Below are positions 1 through 7,302 of a stretch of 51,724 bases of DNA, one piece after another. Below the pieces are notes generated by a model. The model ran no database searches. It was not told the origin of the DNA and saw only the letters and a list, made by a program, of their open reading frames with translations. Both the position numbers and the translations under genes were made by a program. Source of the DNA: Xylanibacter rarus (lineage in GTDB: Bacteria > Bacteroidota > Bacteroidia > Bacteroidales > Bacteroidaceae). Every line of letters starts with the position of its first letter. The stretch's first letter is position 1. The stretch lies in the NCBI RefSeq assembly GCF_001275135.1, contig NZ_LFQU01000025.1:1-51724 (forward strand), written 5' to 3'.

Positions 1-460
1 TTCATACCTATTAGTAAAAAATAGGAAGCAAGCGGATTGAAAAATCCTTATAGTTCAGTTCCGGCAGATTACAAATCAGCCGGCACATTAGTCTTGTTGG
101 TATATGCCGCTTGTAGGGACAACATCGAATATAAGAATTGTAGAGAAGCAACAAGGCTAATGTTCTGGCGGATATGCTATCCGACAGCAAAAAATATAAG
201 GATCTGTGATCCGAAATTCATACCTATAAATCATAAATAGGAAGCAAGCGGATTGAAAAAATCCTTATACTTAATTCCGGCAGATTGCAAATCAGCCGGC
301 ACATTAGCTTTGTTGCTACATATCCGTCGGAACAATAGTCTTGTTGGTATATGCCGCTTGTAGGGCTCGGCATAACCAAATATAATTTGCTTCTGCTCTC
401 ACTTGCACGACAATTGCAAATCAGCCGGAACAATAGTCTTGTTGCTACATATCCGTCGGA
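1..460. repeat. Degenerate intergenic repeat cluster
   Basis: This stretch has no convincing gene. A block of about 99 bases at 1-99 recurs at 217-314. It begins TTCATACCTA and includes GGAAGCAAGCGGATTGAAAAA and a CCGGCAGATT...AATCAGCCGG dyad. A shorter unit of about 38 bases, with core ACAWTAGYYTTGTTG, occurs at 77-118, 293-330, 327-365 and 422-459 on the plus strand and inverted at 148-185. Open frames across it encode low-complexity copies of the repeat and are not credible proteins. The mix of direct and inverted units suggests a worn non-coding mobile or structural repeat. No transposase is visible. Confidence 0.75.
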
Positions 461-549
461 CAAGCTATAATGTAAATCCTCAAATCATAATTGGTTGGCG
501 CCGAACTTCATTTCTCCATTCTCAATTCTCCATTCTCAATTATTCTTCG

Positions 550-557
550 TATTTTTG
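550..557 (+). promoter_or_regulatory. Candidate Bacteroidetes -7 box for the GT4 gene
   Basis: TATTTTTG fits the TAnnTTTG -7 consensus and lies 29 bases ahead of the glycosyltransferase start. No clear TTG -33 element sits at the right spacing, so the call is weak. Two direct copies of TCTCCATTCTCAAT lie just upstream (about 511-540). Confidence 0.4.
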
Positions 558-586
558 CAGATATAACAACTTTGCCATAAACAGAT

Positions 587-1690
587 ATGCAGAATAAGAA
601 GAAACGAGTTTTTCATATAGTGTCGCATTTCGATGTAGGCGGAGCCGAGAGAGTGGCCGTGAACATTGCCAAGTCGCAGACTGAAGGCTTTGAATATCAC
701 GTGGTGGAACTGATACGCGCACACTCGGCGTTCACCAAAGTGTTTATAAAGGAACTCGAGGACGCGGGGATAAAATATCATCGGGGGCTGGTGCCAGAGG
801 TGCATTTTCATTATCTGTTTGAGCGTCTCGCCGCAGTTACCTTTCCGCTGTGGTTTATCTTTCTGTTTCTGAGATACCGCCCTGCCGTGATACACAGCCA
901 CACCGAGATGCCCGACCTTGCCATATATTCGTTCTTCAAGATGTTCCCGACGCTGCTCAGAGGCTGCAAGGTGGTGCGCACAATACACAACACGCAGCTG
1001 TGGACAGGACTGAAGAAGACCGGGATGAAGGTGGAGAAATTCTTTATACGCAACAACTCAAACATAGCCATATCCGTAGCCGTGCGCGACAACTACACGG
1101 CAGAATATCACCAAACTGCACCTATTATATATAATGGTGTGGCTCCGTCGACGCAGAAACCGTTTGACGGAATTGTTGAAGGCAAGAAGAACATTCTGTT
1201 TGCCGGACGGCTCGAACCACAGAAAGGCATCGACGTGCTCGTGGAGATTATCAGCAGACTGAGCGGCGACGGCCGTTTCTTCTTCCACGTGGTGGGCGAC
1301 GGCAGCATGCACGCCTTTGTACAAAGCAAGCTCGGCGGACTGCCCAACGTGAGCCTGCGCGGCCCTATACACGGACTGCCGGCATATCTGTCATCGTTCG
1401 ACTATCTGCTCATGCCGTCGGTGTTTGAAGGTCTGAGCATAATGTCGCTCGAGGCAAGCATGGAGGCACTGCCCGTGATAGCCAACAGCTGTCCCGGACT
1501 GCGCGACACCCTGCCCGACGACTGGCCGCTGAAGGTGAGCGGCAACAGCATCGACGCCTATATGCACATATTCAACGACATTGTGGCAAAGGAAGACAAG
1601 AGCCGCTTAGGATGCATCGCCCGCGACTTTGCCGCCGCAAAATTTGGCGTAAGGCAGATGCAGACAAGCTACGAGAAGGTGTACGGCTGA
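587..1690 (+). CDS. Glycosyltransferase family 4 (GT-B fold)
   Basis: Predicted 367-residue cytoplasmic or membrane-associated glycosyltransferase that would move a sugar from a nucleotide-sugar donor to a glycan acceptor. The N-terminus has the GT4 pattern HIVSHFDVGGAERVA (about residues 10-24). The donor-binding half begins near residue 203 with ILFAGRLEPQKGID. The retaining GT4 EX7E motif is in FEGLSIMSLEA (about residues 280-290). Full length for the family. Donor and acceptor cannot be read from sequence. It precedes a LicD-type gene on the same strand with a gap of about 150 bases and a separate promoter, suggesting a surface-polysaccharide role. The family call is firm; the substrate is unknown. 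Confidence 0.88.
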   Translation: MQNKKKRVFHIVSHFDVGGAERVAVNIAKSQTEGFEYHVVELIRAHSAFTKVFIKELEDAGIKYHRGLVPEVHFHYLFERLAAVTFPLWFIFLFLRYRPAVIHSHTEMPDLAIYSFFKMFPTLLRGCKVVRTIHNTQLWTGLKKTGMKVEKFFIRNNSNIAISVAVRDNYTAEYHQTAPIIYNGVAPSTQKPFDGIVEGKKNILFAGRLEPQKGIDVLVEIISRLSGDGRFFFHVVGDGSMHAFVQSKLGGLPNVSLRGPIHGLPAYLSSFDYLLMPSVFEGLSIMSLEASMEALPVIANSCPGLRDTLPDDWPLKVSGNSIDAYMHIFNDIVAKEDKSRLGCIARDFAAAKFGVRQMQTSYEKVYG

Positions 1691-1806
1691 CCTGATGACG
1701 CCATGCAGGCCTCAACGCCTGCACCAACAGGCACATAACGCCCGGCAGGACGGCCCATGTTTAGCTACTTTTTACAAAGTCATGCGGCAAAAACATAAAA
1801 AAGCAT

Positions 1807-1814
1807 TACCTTTG
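1807..1814 (+). promoter_or_regulatory. Bacteroidetes -7 promoter box ahead of licD-like gene
   Basis: TACCTTTG is an exact TAnnTTTG match, 28 bases before the ATG at 1842. This promoter lies inside an upstream in-frame extension, which supports starting the gene at 1842 rather than at 1695. The -33 element is not obvious. Confidence 0.65.
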
Positions 1815-1841
1815 CATCAAACTGATTTACGCGGAAAAGAT

Positions 1842-2651
1842 ATGAAACGAATTACCGACATAGCCGAACTGCGCAAGGTGCAGACGGGCATACTCGACGA
1901 CATACACAGATTCTGCGCTGCCAACGGAATAATGTATTTTCTGTCGTGCGGCACTCTTATAGGAGCCGTGCGCCACAAGGGATACATACCATGGGACGAC
2001 GACCTCGACCTGTATATGCCGAGAAAAGACTACGACAGATTTGTGAAACTCTATACTGACGCAGGCGGACGCTACCGCGTGCTCGACCCGAAGAAGGAGA
2101 AAAACTACTTCTACACATTCGCGAAGGTGGTAGACACACGCACGCTGCTCGTCGAGACAGAAACAGAAGGATACCAGATTGGCGTTTACGTAGACATATT
2201 CCCAGTAGACTACGTCAGCGACAACGAGGCCGAAAGGCAGCGCATATTCAAGCGCAAGCGGCTGCTGTATAAGATAAGGCGATGCAAAATTTCAAAGAGA
2301 AACTATCTGAAGTCGGCACTGGCCTACTATTGCTACAAGATGCTGCCCGTAACCGTGGGCATGCTAAACGGCATGATTGAGCGCATGGTGGTAAGACGGG
2401 AGCCTACAAACACCGTTGCCAACATGACCGAAGCCGGCCCGTCGGTAAAGGGATGCATGCCGGCAAAGGACATAGAGGGCGACGTTGACATTGAGTTTGA
2501 GGGAAAAATGTATAAGACCATGGCAGGATATAAAGACTATCTGAGCCGCACCTACGGCGACTATATGAAGCTGCCGCCCGTGGACCAGCGCGTAACCCAC
2601 AGCTTCGAGGCTTACTGGACCGACGGCAACGAGCCGAAAGACGGCGAATAG
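1842..2651 (+). CDS. LicD family phosphotransferase
   Basis: Predicted 269-residue LicD/FKRP-family nucleotidyltransferase-fold enzyme. Family members transfer phosphocholine or a similar phospho group from a CDP-linked donor to a glycan. The signature SCGTLIGAVRHKGYIPWDDD is at about residues 34-53 and is followed by LDLYMPRKDYDRF; the DDD acidic cluster is the metal-binding core. I chose the ATG at 1842 (MKRITDIAELRKVQ) because family homology starts there and a -7 box sits just ahead; an earlier in-frame ATG at 1695 gives an unlikely N-terminal tail. It converges on an operon encoding a cytidylyltransferase-like fusion that could make its donor. Whether the moved group is choline, ethanolamine or a phosphonate is not shown. 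Confidence 0.88.
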   Translation: MKRITDIAELRKVQTGILDDIHRFCAANGIMYFLSCGTLIGAVRHKGYIPWDDDLDLYMPRKDYDRFVKLYTDAGGRYRVLDPKKEKNYFYTFAKVVDTRTLLVETETEGYQIGVYVDIFPVDYVSDNEAERQRIFKRKRLLYKIRRCKISKRNYLKSALAYYCYKMLPVTVGMLNGMIERMVVRREPTNTVANMTEAGPSVKGCMPAKDIEGDVDIEFEGKMYKTMAGYKDYLSRTYGDYMKLPPVDQRVTHSFEAYWTDGNEPKDGE

Positions 2652-2692
2652 CATCAAGAAAAAGAAAAAACGATTTAGACATAAGAGAAAAG

Positions 2693-2730
2693 AAAAGCCG
2701 GGCAATGGTCATTGTCCGGCTTTTCTTGTA
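2693..2730. terminator. Bidirectional terminator between convergent genes
   Basis: AAAAGCCGG...CCGGCTTTT forms a stem with the inner arms GCAATG and CATTGT, flanked by A-rich and T-rich runs on the two sides. It can therefore stop transcription from both the LicD gene and the facing minus-strand operon. Confidence 0.85.
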
Positions 2731-2750
2731 TTGTTGCAACTGACACCTGG

Positions 2751-3755
2751 TCATAAAATCTTGCTCATTCCCCACTCGTAAACCTTGTCAATAACCGGAC
2801 AAGGTATATGTTTTTCTTTTGCCAGATTGCGTATTATGGCAAGTCCGTAGGGAAAGTCCTCGGTGAAATATCTGCTCGAGAAATCGGGAACATAGCCCCC
2901 GTCGACCTTCTTCATTGGCGACGGTATGCCCTTGAAGGCTTCTATGGAGCGCAGCTTTGCCGCAAGAGAGGCGGCGTCGGTGCTCTCGTAATATTCGAGC
3001 ACGCCGGGAATGCATCCGGACGAAACGGGAAGCACACGGAGCAGCAGGCTAAGCTCGTTGTCCATGGCGATATAAATGGCTGCCGCCTCTTCGGTCCATT
3101 CCTCATAGAACATGCTGTTGCGGCTGTAGACATCACCCGGCTTCCAGTCTTTCCACATGCTGTAAAGGCGCGAGGGATGGAGCAGCGGATTGCTGTTGGT
3201 GAGACTCACCTCATACATATTGTCAAGAAGAGTTACAGGAGTGGCCATGAGGCGCTCTATGTCGCTACGCAGCTGTTCGGGATGCTCCACGTTGTCCGTG
3301 CCCATGCTCAGCGACTTTTTATACCCAAGGAGCGACGCCCTGTGGCCATACTCCGAGGTGCGGGCTATGAAGGGCACGCGCTGAAAGCCGAAAAGAGGTG
3401 TGCCGGAAGGCAGCAGGCGCCTGGCATGGAAATAAAAGCCCGTGCTCGACACGATGCTGCCCACAACCGTGGAGGCAGAGAGATGCGGACATATTTCGCT
3501 GAGCGTAGACTCTATCGAAAAGCCGGGAAGGCAGAGCAGAACGATGTCGGCACCGGGCACCACCTCGGCGGCATCGGCCGACACGCAGGCCAGACGGCCC
3601 TCGAGCGTGCCACGGTCAGGAGTGTCGACAAGCAAGGTTTCGCCCCACTGAGCCGGGCGGCGCGTAAGTATTCTCACTTCATCTGTGCCGGCTGCGGCAA
3701 TAAATCCGGCAGTTACATGTCCGAGGTTTCCACCTCCGCAGATACATATTTTCAT
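2751..3755 (-). CDS. NAD/NADP octopine/nopaline dehydrogenase-like protein
   Basis: Predicted 334-residue cytosolic oxidoreductase. A Rossmann dinucleotide site starts at the N-terminus (MKICICGGGNLGHVTAGF; GGGNLGH at residues 6-12). The C-terminal half resembles the opine dehydrogenase catalytic domain, with NPLLHPSRLY carrying the likely catalytic His. Known members reductively condense an amino acid with a 2-keto acid, or reduce related keto acids. It starts 18 bases after the nucleotidyltransferase/aminotransferase gene, almost certainly in one operon. I infer that it supplies or modifies an amino acid or amino alcohol for glycan decoration. The substrate is unknown; a ketopantoate-reductase-like activity is an alternative. 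Confidence 0.75.
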   Translation of the reverse strand: MKICICGGGNLGHVTAGFIAAAGTDEVRILTRRPAQWGETLLVDTPDRGTLEGRLACVSADAAEVVPGADIVLLCLPGFSIESTLSEICPHLSASTVVGSIVSSTGFYFHARRLLPSGTPLFGFQRVPFIARTSEYGHRASLLGYKKSLSMGTDNVEHPEQLRSDIERLMATPVTLLDNMYEVSLTNSNPLLHPSRLYSMWKDWKPGDVYSRNSMFYEEWTEEAAAIYIAMDNELSLLLRVLPVSSGCIPGVLEYYESTDAASLAAKLRSIEAFKGIPSPMKKVDGGYVPDFSSRYFTEDFPYGLAIIRNLAKEKHIPCPVIDKVYEWGMSKIL

Positions 3756-3773
3756 GTCGTGCGTATTGTTGTG

Positions 3774-5594
3774 TTATTGTTTGTCTAAAGCCAGCAGTGC
3801 ATCCACAAGCCTGTCGTTGTCGGCCGTGTCTCTCACTGATATCCTGACAAAGTTCTTGCCCTCAAGGAAGGTTTTAGTGTTGCAGTCTTTTATCATTATA
3901 TTAAACTGCGCCAGAAGCTTCTTTGCCAGTTCGTGCGACGTGAACTTGCCAAGCACCTCACAGCAGAAATAGTTGGCCTGCGACGGCAGCACACGCATGT
4001 AAGACACTGTCTGCAAGCGCTTCATGAAACGTGCCCGTTCGCTAATAAACTTATGGCAGGCTTGGGTGTAGTCGGCCTGATATTTGTTGAATATCTGCAT
4101 GTAGAACTCGGCAAACGAATTGATGTTCCAGATGCTTACATCCTTCTTCACACGGCTGATAAGCTGCTCGTCGGCAGACGCCATTATGCCAAGGCGAAGA
4201 CCCGGCACACCGTATGACTTGGAGATGCTCTTGATGACAACAAGGCGGGGATTGTCCTCGAGCGTTGAGTTGCGCAGCAGCGTGTTATGCTCAAAGTCAT
4301 CGCTGAAGTCGACAAACGACTCGTCAACAACGAGCCTTATGCCCTGCCCGGCGCACCAGCGGCTAAGGCGCAGGACATCGTCTGCCGGAATGAAGTTGCC
4401 TGAAGGATTGTCGGGATTGATAAGCAGAAGACTCTTTATGCCGCTGCCTTCGAAGAAACGCATAAGGTCGTCGGCGGTATAAGACAGGTCATTGTTGTCG
4501 GGATAAAACGCCACGATGTCGTCCTTACTGAGGCGGTGGGGATATTCCTCAAACGTAGGGAACACCACGCCCGTAAGTCCTGCCGACTGCTCCATGAGGC
4601 TCTTGATAAGCTCTGCCGCACCGTTGCCCACGACGACAAACTGCTGCCTGATGCCGAAATACTTGCCGGCCAGCAGCGAGTTGACATACATGCCCGACGG
4701 ATATTCGCGCATGAGCGTGTCAAAGTTGGCCTTCATCTCCTCAGTTAGCTGCTCGGGCGGGAAGTAAGGGTTGACAAGATAGCAGAAGTCGAGCATCTTC
4801 GGGAAGCGCCAATGACCGCCGTAGCGGTAGTTATAGCGGCGCATCATCTCCTCGTCCTCGGCAAAGAGCGTCTCGGCAATGTCAAGGTCCTGCACGTCGT
4901 CAATCTCATACCATTTCTCGTTTCCAACAGGAAGCGCCTTAAGGTTAGAATTGTCGAGCAGCGTTATCACGCGCAGCACCTGCTCATAATATTCGTTGTT
5001 GCCCAAGGCCTTGCAGTAAGCATCGAGGAAAGGAACATACTGACGGCACGAAAACTCACGGCTGAACTTATAGATGTTTACCGTTTTATAGTAATCATCG
5101 ACATCCTCAAACCTGAAAGCCTTCTTCGGGACAAAGTTCACGATATTGCGCTCCTTGTCTATCCTTACCATCGTTCCGTCCATCCACGACTCATATTTAG
5201 CCACAAGTGCAAGGTTGGGATGCGGATCGTTCAATATCATGGGCAGCATGCGGTCGGAGAAAATAAGGTCGGACTCTATAAGCAGCGTATCGTCCTGCTG
5301 CAGCTGCTCCTTGGCCAGCGAAAGCGAATAAATATTGTTTGTCTTGTTATATATAGGATTCTCCACATACTCTATGTTGAGCCTGCCGTCGTACCTGTTG
5401 CCTATATGGGCCTTTAGTTCACTGCCCTTATATCCCACAACGATAACCACGCGCCGCAAGTCAAGACGCGCAAGCTGTCCGAGCATACGGTCAATCAGTT
5501 TCACGCCGTTGACCTCTACCATACATTTAGTGTTGTTCTTGGTGTATTCGCCAAGTCTGCGCCCAAGTCCGGCCGCAAGGATTATTGCCTGCAT
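3774..5594 (-). CDS. Fused nucleotidyltransferase / class I-II PLP aminotransferase
   Basis: A 606-residue two-domain protein. Residues 1 to about 240 are a LicC/PntC-like nucleotidyltransferase: AAGLGRRLGEYTKNNTKCM near the start, NPIYNKTNNIYSLSLA at about 79-94 and acidic IESDLIFSD at about 106-114. From about residue 260 to the end is a fold-type I PLP domain like HisC or CobD: NPDNPSG (393-399), DESFVDF (424-430), PLP lysine K459 in SISKSYG, then PGLRLG, and a carboxylate-binding Arg near 584. Known relatives activate phosphocholine or 2-aminoethylphosphonate with CTP. The second domain could be an aminotransferase or a CobD-type phospho-amino-acid decarboxylase. I infer that the fusion makes a CDP-linked amino compound for the LicD enzyme. 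The reaction is unproven; HisC-type transamination remains possible. Confidence 0.85.
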   Translation of the reverse strand: MQAIILAAGLGRRLGEYTKNNTKCMVEVNGVKLIDRMLGQLARLDLRRVVIVVGYKGSELKAHIGNRYDGRLNIEYVENPIYNKTNNIYSLSLAKEQLQQDDTLLIESDLIFSDRMLPMILNDPHPNLALVAKYESWMDGTMVRIDKERNIVNFVPKKAFRFEDVDDYYKTVNIYKFSREFSCRQYVPFLDAYCKALGNNEYYEQVLRVITLLDNSNLKALPVGNEKWYEIDDVQDLDIAETLFAEDEEMMRRYNYRYGGHWRFPKMLDFCYLVNPYFPPEQLTEEMKANFDTLMREYPSGMYVNSLLAGKYFGIRQQFVVVGNGAAELIKSLMEQSAGLTGVVFPTFEEYPHRLSKDDIVAFYPDNNDLSYTADDLMRFFEGSGIKSLLLINPDNPSGNFIPADDVLRLSRWCAGQGIRLVVDESFVDFSDDFEHNTLLRNSTLEDNPRLVVIKSISKSYGVPGLRLGIMASADEQLISRVKKDVSIWNINSFAEFYMQIFNKYQADYTQACHKFISERARFMKRLQTVSYMRVLPSQANYFCCEVLGKFTSHELAKKLLAQFNIMIKDCNTKTFLEGKNFVRISVRDTADNDRLVDALLALDKQ

Positions 5595-5740
5595 AACAAA
5601 TAGTCTTAAAAATTTGGATATCCGGCAGAAGCTTAAAGTGCCGCAGCACCATCAGGGCCGCTTACATATTCAGCATGTAAACAACGCCTAAGCCCAAAGC
5701 TGCACATTCTGCCGCCACAATCTGATTATCTTTCTGTCGG

Positions 5741-5748
5741 CAAAGATA
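5741..5748 (-). promoter_or_regulatory. Promoter for the fusion/opine-dehydrogenase operon
   Basis: CAAAGATA reads TATCTTTG on the minus strand, an exact TAnnTTTG match. A TTTG -33 element (CAAA at 5768-5771 on the plus strand) lies exactly 19 bases further upstream. The transcript would carry a leader of about 140 bases before the start at 5594. The -33 element and most of the -7 box lie within the first copy of the 84-base repeat. Confidence 0.65.
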
Positions 5749-5905
5749 ATGAAAGGTGAGAGCAAAGCAAAATAAAAACACAGTTTTTTACTTTTTGCTT
5801 AGCCGAGCCGCATCTTATCTTATGAAAAGATAATGAAAGGTGAGAGCAAAGCAAAATAAAAAACATAGTTTTTTACTTTTTGCTTGGCCGAACCGCATTT
5901 ATTCT
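5745..5905. repeat. 84-base tandem duplication, two copies
   Basis: Copies start at 5745 and 5829 (period 84) and begin GATAATGAAAGGTGAGAG. Each copy has a near-dyad between GCAAAGCAAAATAAAA and TTTTTTACTTTTTGC, so each can form an A+T-rich hairpin. The first copy carries promoter elements firing to the left; in the second the leading C of the -7 box has changed to A. No coding potential was seen. Confidence 0.85.
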
Positions 5906-6024
5906 GCTGAAAAGGCATCAGGTTTTACGCTATACGACGCCCATCGGTAGTTAAACTAAGTTAATTAAATATAATACAACACGTTCAACGCCCTTCCCTG
6001 CGAACGAGTTATAATAAAAATATG

Positions 6025-6032
6025 TACCTTTG
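6025..6032 (+). promoter_or_regulatory. Promoter of the rplM-rpsI transcript
   Basis: TACCTTTG is an exact TAnnTTTG box. Transcription would start around 6037, giving a 5' leader of about 140 bases ahead of rplM. Confidence 0.75.
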
Positions 6033-6036
6033 CAGT

Positions 6037-6150
6037 CCGATTATTAAGGGGATAACTCTTAGAACCCCGGAACGGAGTGTTAATAGTCGTACTTTTGGCC
6101 GAGTGCGACGGTTAGTGAATCGCCGTTCAAGCAATAATGAATTTAAAAAC
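6037..6150 (+). ncRNA. Candidate ribosomal-protein leader upstream of rplM
   Basis: The 5' leader of the L13 transcript shows several pairings: GGGG/CCCC at 6048-6051 with 6065-6068, GTCGTAC/GTGCGAC at 6086-6092 with 6103-6109, and ACGG/CCGT at 6108-6111 with 6123-6126. L13 leaders that bind their own protein are known from Bacteroidia, and this location and form fit. By analogy it would repress rplM and rpsI when L13 is in excess. Assignment to the known motif needs a covariance-model search. Confidence 0.6.
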
Positions 6151-6179
6151 GTTTTTTAGTAGTAATTTTAAAATTAAAA

Positions 6180-6641
6180 ATGAACACTTTAAGTTACAAA
6201 ACTATTTCCGCAAATAAGGAAACAGCAAAGAAAGAGTGGGTTGTTATCGACGCCACAGACCAGGTAGTTGGCCGTCTTTGCTCTAAGGTTGCCAAGATTC
6301 TGCGTGGAAAGTACAAACCTAACTTCACTCCTCACGTAGACTGTGGTGACAATGTTATCATCATCAATGCCGCTAAGGTGGTATTCACTGGCAAGAAAGA
6401 AACCGACAAGGTGTACACCCGTTATACTGGTTATCCTGGCGGACAGCGTTTCAACACTCCTGCCGAGCTGCGCAAGCGCAAGGACGGTGCAGACAAGATC
6501 ATCCGTCACGCAGTTAAAGGCATGCTGCCCAAAGGCCGTCTCGGACGTCATATCTTGAACAATCTTTATATATTCGATGGCACAGAGCACGATATGCAGG
6601 CTCAGCAGCCAAAAGCAATTGATATTAACCAGTATAAATAA
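6180..6641 (+). CDS. rplM: 50S ribosomal protein L13 (uL13)
   Basis: A 153-residue protein of the 50S subunit that binds 23S rRNA early in assembly. Recognisable uL13 signatures are VVGRLCSKVAKILRGK (about residues 29-44), HVDCGDNVIIINA and, near residue 118, GMLPKGRLGRHILNNL. Length is normal for Bacteroidetes. The start is fixed by family homology (MNTLSYKTIS). rpsI follows after 10 bases in the conserved rplM-rpsI pair. It is probably autoregulated through the leader upstream. Codon use is strongly biased, as expected for high expression. Confidence 0.97.
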   Translation: MNTLSYKTISANKETAKKEWVVIDATDQVVGRLCSKVAKILRGKYKPNFTPHVDCGDNVIIINAAKVVFTGKKETDKVYTRYTGYPGGQRFNTPAELRKRKDGADKIIRHAVKGMLPKGRLGRHILNNLYIFDGTEHDMQAQQPKAIDINQYK

Positions 6642-6651
6642 TTAAGCAATA

Positions 6652-7038
6652 ATGGAAGTAGTTAATGCAATAGGTCGCCGTAAAAGTGCCGTGGCACGTG
6701 TTTACGTAAGCGAAGGTACAGGCAAAATTACAATAAACAAGAAAGACATTACAGAATATTTCCCATCAGCTATTCTGCAGTATGTTGTTAAGCAGCCTCT
6801 GCAGCTCCTTGACGTAGCTGAGAAATATGATATAAAGGTGAACCTCGATGGTGGTGGTTTCACAGGTCAGAGCCAGGCTCTGCGCCTCGCCATTGCACGC
6901 GCACTCGTTAAGATCAACGAGGAAGACAAGAAGAATCTGAAAGATCACGGATTCCTTACTCGTGACGCACGTGCCGTTGAGCGTAAGAAACCGGGTCGTC
7001 CGAAGGCTCGCCGTCGCTTCCAGTTCAGTAAGCGTTAA
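6652..7038 (+). CDS. rpsI: 30S ribosomal protein S9 (uS9)
   Basis: A 128-residue protein of the 30S head. Family signatures are IGRRKSAVARVY at the N-terminus, GGGFTGQSQALRLAIARAL in the middle, and the basic C-terminal tail KKPGRPKARRRFQFSKR that reaches the P-site tRNA. Length and start agree with bacterial S9. It is cotranscribed with rplM, 10 bases upstream. The next gene, rpsB, is separated by 264 bases of structured sequence rather than by a short operon gap. Confidence 0.97.
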   Translation: MEVVNAIGRRKSAVARVYVSEGTGKITINKKDITEYFPSAILQYVVKQPLQLLDVAEKYDIKVNLDGGGFTGQSQALRLAIARALVKINEEDKKNLKDHGFLTRDARAVERKKPGRPKARRRFQFSKR

Positions 7039-7074
7039 TATCTGGCGGAAACTGTTCCTAAAGATAAAGGCATG

Positions 7075-7255
7075 CCTGTGGAAGCGTCGTCACAAGGCTT
7101 TATTTACCTTGTGTACGGCGAAGCCCCAAGTCTGCCGACTGAACATTGTTTAGCATCTAAACCGATAAGACCCGCCGCAACGGCGATAATCGGAAAGCGC
7201 TCATGGCCATGCCGCGGTGCTAATGCCGCAGAGCGGTTACCTGTCGGTTGGTTCT
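7075..7255 (+). ncRNA. Structured RNA segment between rpsI and rpsB
   Basis: No gene fits here, but perfect helices are dense: CACAAGG/CCTTGTG (7091-7097 with 7107-7113), GTTTAG/CTAAAC (7148-7153 with 7157-7162), CCGAT/ATCGG (7162-7166 with 7189-7193) enclosing CGCCG/CGGCG with a CAA loop (7173-7177 with 7181-7185), and CGCTC/GAGCG (7198-7202 with 7231-7235) enclosing GCGG/CCGC (7214-7217 with 7226-7229). AACCGA at 7160-7165 could instead pair with TCGGTT at 7244-7249. No TAnnTTTG box is seen inside, so it is probably transcribed from upstream. I infer a cis-acting leader for rpsB-tsf. Confidence 0.55.
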
Positions 7256-7302
7256 AACAAAACTAAAAAGAAAGTAAACAAAACAATTAAAAAGAAAAGA
7301 AA

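Noticed and set aside
1-460. CRISPR array
   Set aside because: Units are irregularly spaced, one is inverted, spacers are not of equal size and no cas gene is near.
1695-1841. Upstream start for the LicD gene
   Set aside because: The added 49 residues have no family resemblance and the stretch contains the promoter.
2808-3788. Long plus-strand open frame opposite the opine-dehydrogenase-like gene
   Set aside because: Its product is rich in Arg, His and Gly with no recognisable domain; the minus-strand protein has a clear Rossmann motif.
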